Of a stretch of DNA of 7,760 nt, positions 6,166-7,760 are shown in pieces. The stretch is from the NCBI GenBank assembly GCA_026392135.1, contig JAPLCR010000546.1, positions 1-7,760 of the forward strand. Direction: 5' to 3'. A program made the position numbers and the translations under genes. The notes beneath the pieces are model-generated. The model did not search any database. It was not told the DNA's origin and saw only the letters and a program-made list of their open reading frames with translations. Numbering within the stretch: position 1 is the stretch's first letter; every line of letters starts with the position of its first letter. This stretch comes from Armatimonadota bacterium (GTDB lineage Bacteria > Armatimonadota > Chthonomonadetes > Chthonomonadales > Chthonomonadaceae).

Positions 6166-6231
6166 CGCAATACAATCTAACCTCTTCCTGAGACGACAAG
6201 GTTGGGTTCAAACAACAACATCCCACAGAAA

Positions 6232-6238
6232 GGGAGGG
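6232..6238 (+). promoter_or_regulatory. Ribosome binding site fixing the DUF6754-like start
   Basis: GGGAGGG lies 8 bases before the ATG at 6247. It rules out the in-frame TTG at 6202, which would place this purine tract inside the coding sequence. Confidence 0.75.
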
Positions 6239-6246
6239 TAAACTTT

Positions 6247-7032
6247 ATGGAGCACGCGACTATAGGTGTGCGCATCTTCGTCCCACTCTTTAGCCTCTGC
6301 ATTATTGCCATGATACTCGTTGCACGTAAACGAGACCTTTTTATTCGGCGTATTCAAGGGCTATCCGCAATTGATGAAGCCATTGGTCGCGCTACGGAGA
6401 TGGGGCGCCCCATGATATGCTGTACGGGATTAGGGATTGACGGCGGTGTGGAGATAGTCACCCTGCAAGCCCTGTCCATTGTCTCCTATATCATTCGTAC
6501 CTCTGCCCGTTTCGCCACCCGCGCCATTCTGCCCGTCTATGATCCACAGATGCTCCCTGTGACGGAGGAGACGGTTCGTGAGGCGTATGCCATTGAAGGT
6601 AGACCGGACAGCTACAATTCGGAGGATGTCCGCTTTCTCACCAACCGTCAGTTCGCCTTTGCCGCAAGTGTCGCTGGTTTGATAACCCGCGAGAAGGCGG
6701 CGGCGACCTTCCTCTTCGGCTACTACTACGCGGAAGCTCTTATTATGGCTGAGAACGGTCAACAGGTAGGCGCGATACAGATAGCGGGAACCCCTGCCAC
6801 GACGCAGATTCCCTTTTTCATCGCCGCCTGTGACTACGTTATTATTGGAGATGAGTACTATGCCGCAAGTGCCTACCTCTCACGAGAACCTACGCAGATT
6901 GGAAGCATTGTGGGGCAAGACATCGCAAAGTGGCTTATTCTTATGACGATTATTCTAGGGAGTGTTCTTGTCTCCATTGGGGCGTATCTAAGTAGCCCCA
7001 TCGGAGTCAATTTCACGCAATTCTTCAAGTAG
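6247..7032 (+). CDS. DUF6754-like membrane protein
   Basis: This 261-residue protein has an N-terminal membrane helix (about 9-25) followed by RKRD. A large soluble part (about 27-225) comes next, and a C-terminal membrane helix (about 229-248). The soluble part has TEMGRPMICCTGLGIDGGVEIVT split around residues 50-72, a helix with IIRTSARFATR, the segment LPVYDPQ, and a later AAATFLFGYYYAEALIMAENG region and QIAGTPATTQIPFF. These features resemble the DUF6754 family as I remember it, which has no known function and occurs mainly in Chloroflexota, Armatimonadota and similar lineages. It is followed after 16 bases by a polytopic membrane protein, which suggests a complex. The 81 bases upstream hold no convincing promoter, so it is probably co-transcribed with the genes before it. 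Confidence 0.78.
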   Translation: MEHATIGVRIFVPLFSLCIIAMILVARKRDLFIRRIQGLSAIDEAIGRATEMGRPMICCTGLGIDGGVEIVTLQALSIVSYIIRTSARFATRAILPVYDPQMLPVTEETVREAYAIEGRPDSYNSEDVRFLTNRQFAFAASVAGLITREKAAATFLFGYYYAEALIMAENGQQVGAIQIAGTPATTQIPFFIAACDYVIIGDEYYAASAYLSREPTQIGSIVGQDIAKWLILMTIILGSVLVSIGAYLSSPIGVNFTQFFK

Positions 7033-7048
7033 GGAGCAAGAAGACCGA

Positions 7049-7760
7049 ATGTTTACTCCAAAAATGGACGGCACATGGACTGGTTACGTTATCGGTTCCA
7101 TCGTTGTTGGTATCGTCCTCATGCTCGTACTTATGCAACTGCCTAAACGCGCTCGAAAGTATATTCTTTGGACAGTCACGTTTTTGGGCGGGCTATTCTA
7201 TGCGCTAGAGTTCTTCCTACCCACGCATGAGATGATGATAGAGGGGAGCAAAACAGAGGGTAACTTCCTGTCTCCTTTCGTCGTTCCAATGACGAATGTC
7301 CTCCCCGCCCTCTCTGCTTTCGCCGTTGGGTTGGGGGTCATCAATCTGTTTCAGATGCACACAAAACGCGTCTTGAAGTGGAACGTCGATTCTATCAATA
7401 GCATCGCGTTTTTCGTTGCGATGATACTGATGACGGTGGGGCACATTATGGCAAAGTCACCCCACCCAAGCCCCTTTGCGACAAGCCTTTACAAGATACT
7501 TTTTGAGGGCGCACTGCAAAGCCTTGATGCGACAATGTTCTCCATTATCGCGTTCTACATCACTTCTGCCGCCTATCGTGCTTTCCGCGTTCGCTCTGTA
7601 GAAGCGACTCTTCTTCTTGCGACAGCCATTATTGTTATGCTAGGGCAGATCACACTCGGTCAACTCTTGACGAGCGCGTTACCGGAATACCTACACGTTG
7701 AGGTCGTCCGAAACTGGATACTGACGAAGGTGAATGCCCCTGCTACACGCGCCATCTCAG
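7049..7760 (+). CDS. Polytopic membrane protein, partial at right edge, function unknown
   Basis: An open frame starts with the ATG at 7049 and runs 237 codons with no stop to the end of the window, so the gene is truncated by the window edge. About six hydrophobic helices are visible: roughly residues 12-32, 39-57, 76-100, 117-134, 161-178 and 185-208. The first loop after helix 1 is basic (PKRARK), suggesting that side is cytoplasmic. There is a conserved-looking HIMAKSPHPSPF loop. No transporter signature is recognised. GGGAG lies about 12 bases before the start. The gene follows the DUF6754-like gene by 16 bases, so the two products probably act together in the membrane. Confidence 0.85.
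   Translation, partial: MFTPKMDGTWTGYVIGSIVVGIVLMLVLMQLPKRARKYILWTVTFLGGLFYALEFFLPTHEMMIEGSKTEGNFLSPFVVPMTNVLPALSAFAVGLGVINLFQMHTKRVLKWNVDSINSIAFFVAMILMTVGHIMAKSPHPSPFATSLYKILFEGALQSLDATMFSIIAFYITSAAYRAFRVRSVEATLLLATAIIVMLGQITLGQLLTSALPEYLHVEVVRNWILTKVNAPATRAIS

Noticed and set aside
6148..6176. A TACAAT box upstream of the DUF6754-like gene, considered as an internal promoter
   Set aside because: No acceptable -35 sequence is present at 16-19 bases upstream, and the gap is short enough for co-transcription.
6430..6762. Minus-strand open frame of about 110 residues opposite the DUF6754-like gene
   Set aside because: It lies entirely antisense to a well-supported gene with a good ribosome binding site, and it has no recognisable motif.

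Overview
The window shows a bacterial chromosome segment with moderate to fairly high GC. Every gene appears to be chromosomal, and I see no insertion sequence, phage gene, tRNA, rRNA or CRISPR array. The gene set combines a SARP/BTAD-type regulator tethered to a beta-propeller, a gatC-gatA operon, a VapBC-type toxin-antitoxin pair and a cluster of small membrane proteins that includes one resembling DUF6754. From memory, this mix fits Armatimonadota (Chthonomonas/Fimbriimonas-like) best, with Chloroflexota as an alternative. This placement is an inference and not firm.

Layout. Positions 1-66 hold no supported gene. A strong intrinsic terminator at 67-103 ends a minus-strand block. That block, read right to left, is gatC (4454 to 4155), gatA (4162 to 2712, broken by a one-base frameshift near 3400 into two overlapping reading frames), and a large membrane-anchored transcription regulator (2665 to 122). 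gatC and gatA overlap by 8 bases and encode two subunits of the Asp-tRNA(Asn)/Glu-tRNA(Gln) amidotransferase. The regulator follows gatA after 46 bases and may have its own promoter overlapping the gatA stop codon.

A 240-base divergent intergenic region (4455-4694) separates the two strands. It carries a perfect consensus sigma70-type promoter (TTGACA, 17-base spacer, TATAAT) reading right, a probable -10 box reading left for gatC, a 9-base inverted repeat, and a 10-base tandem repeat directly before the first rightward start codon.

The plus-strand block begins with a vapB-like antitoxin and a vapC-like PIN toxin (stop/start overlap TTGA). It continues at close spacing into four genes of unknown role: a two-helix membrane protein with a PH-like soluble part, a 100-residue protein, a DUF6754-like membrane protein, and a polytopic membrane protein cut off by the right edge. 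The last four form a compact cluster (15-base gap to vapC, then a 10-base overlap and gaps of 81 and 16 bases) and probably make one membrane-associated system of unknown function.

The items most worth a second look are the frameshift in an otherwise normal gatA, the BTAD-transmembrane-propeller architecture, and the uncharacterised membrane gene cluster at the right end.
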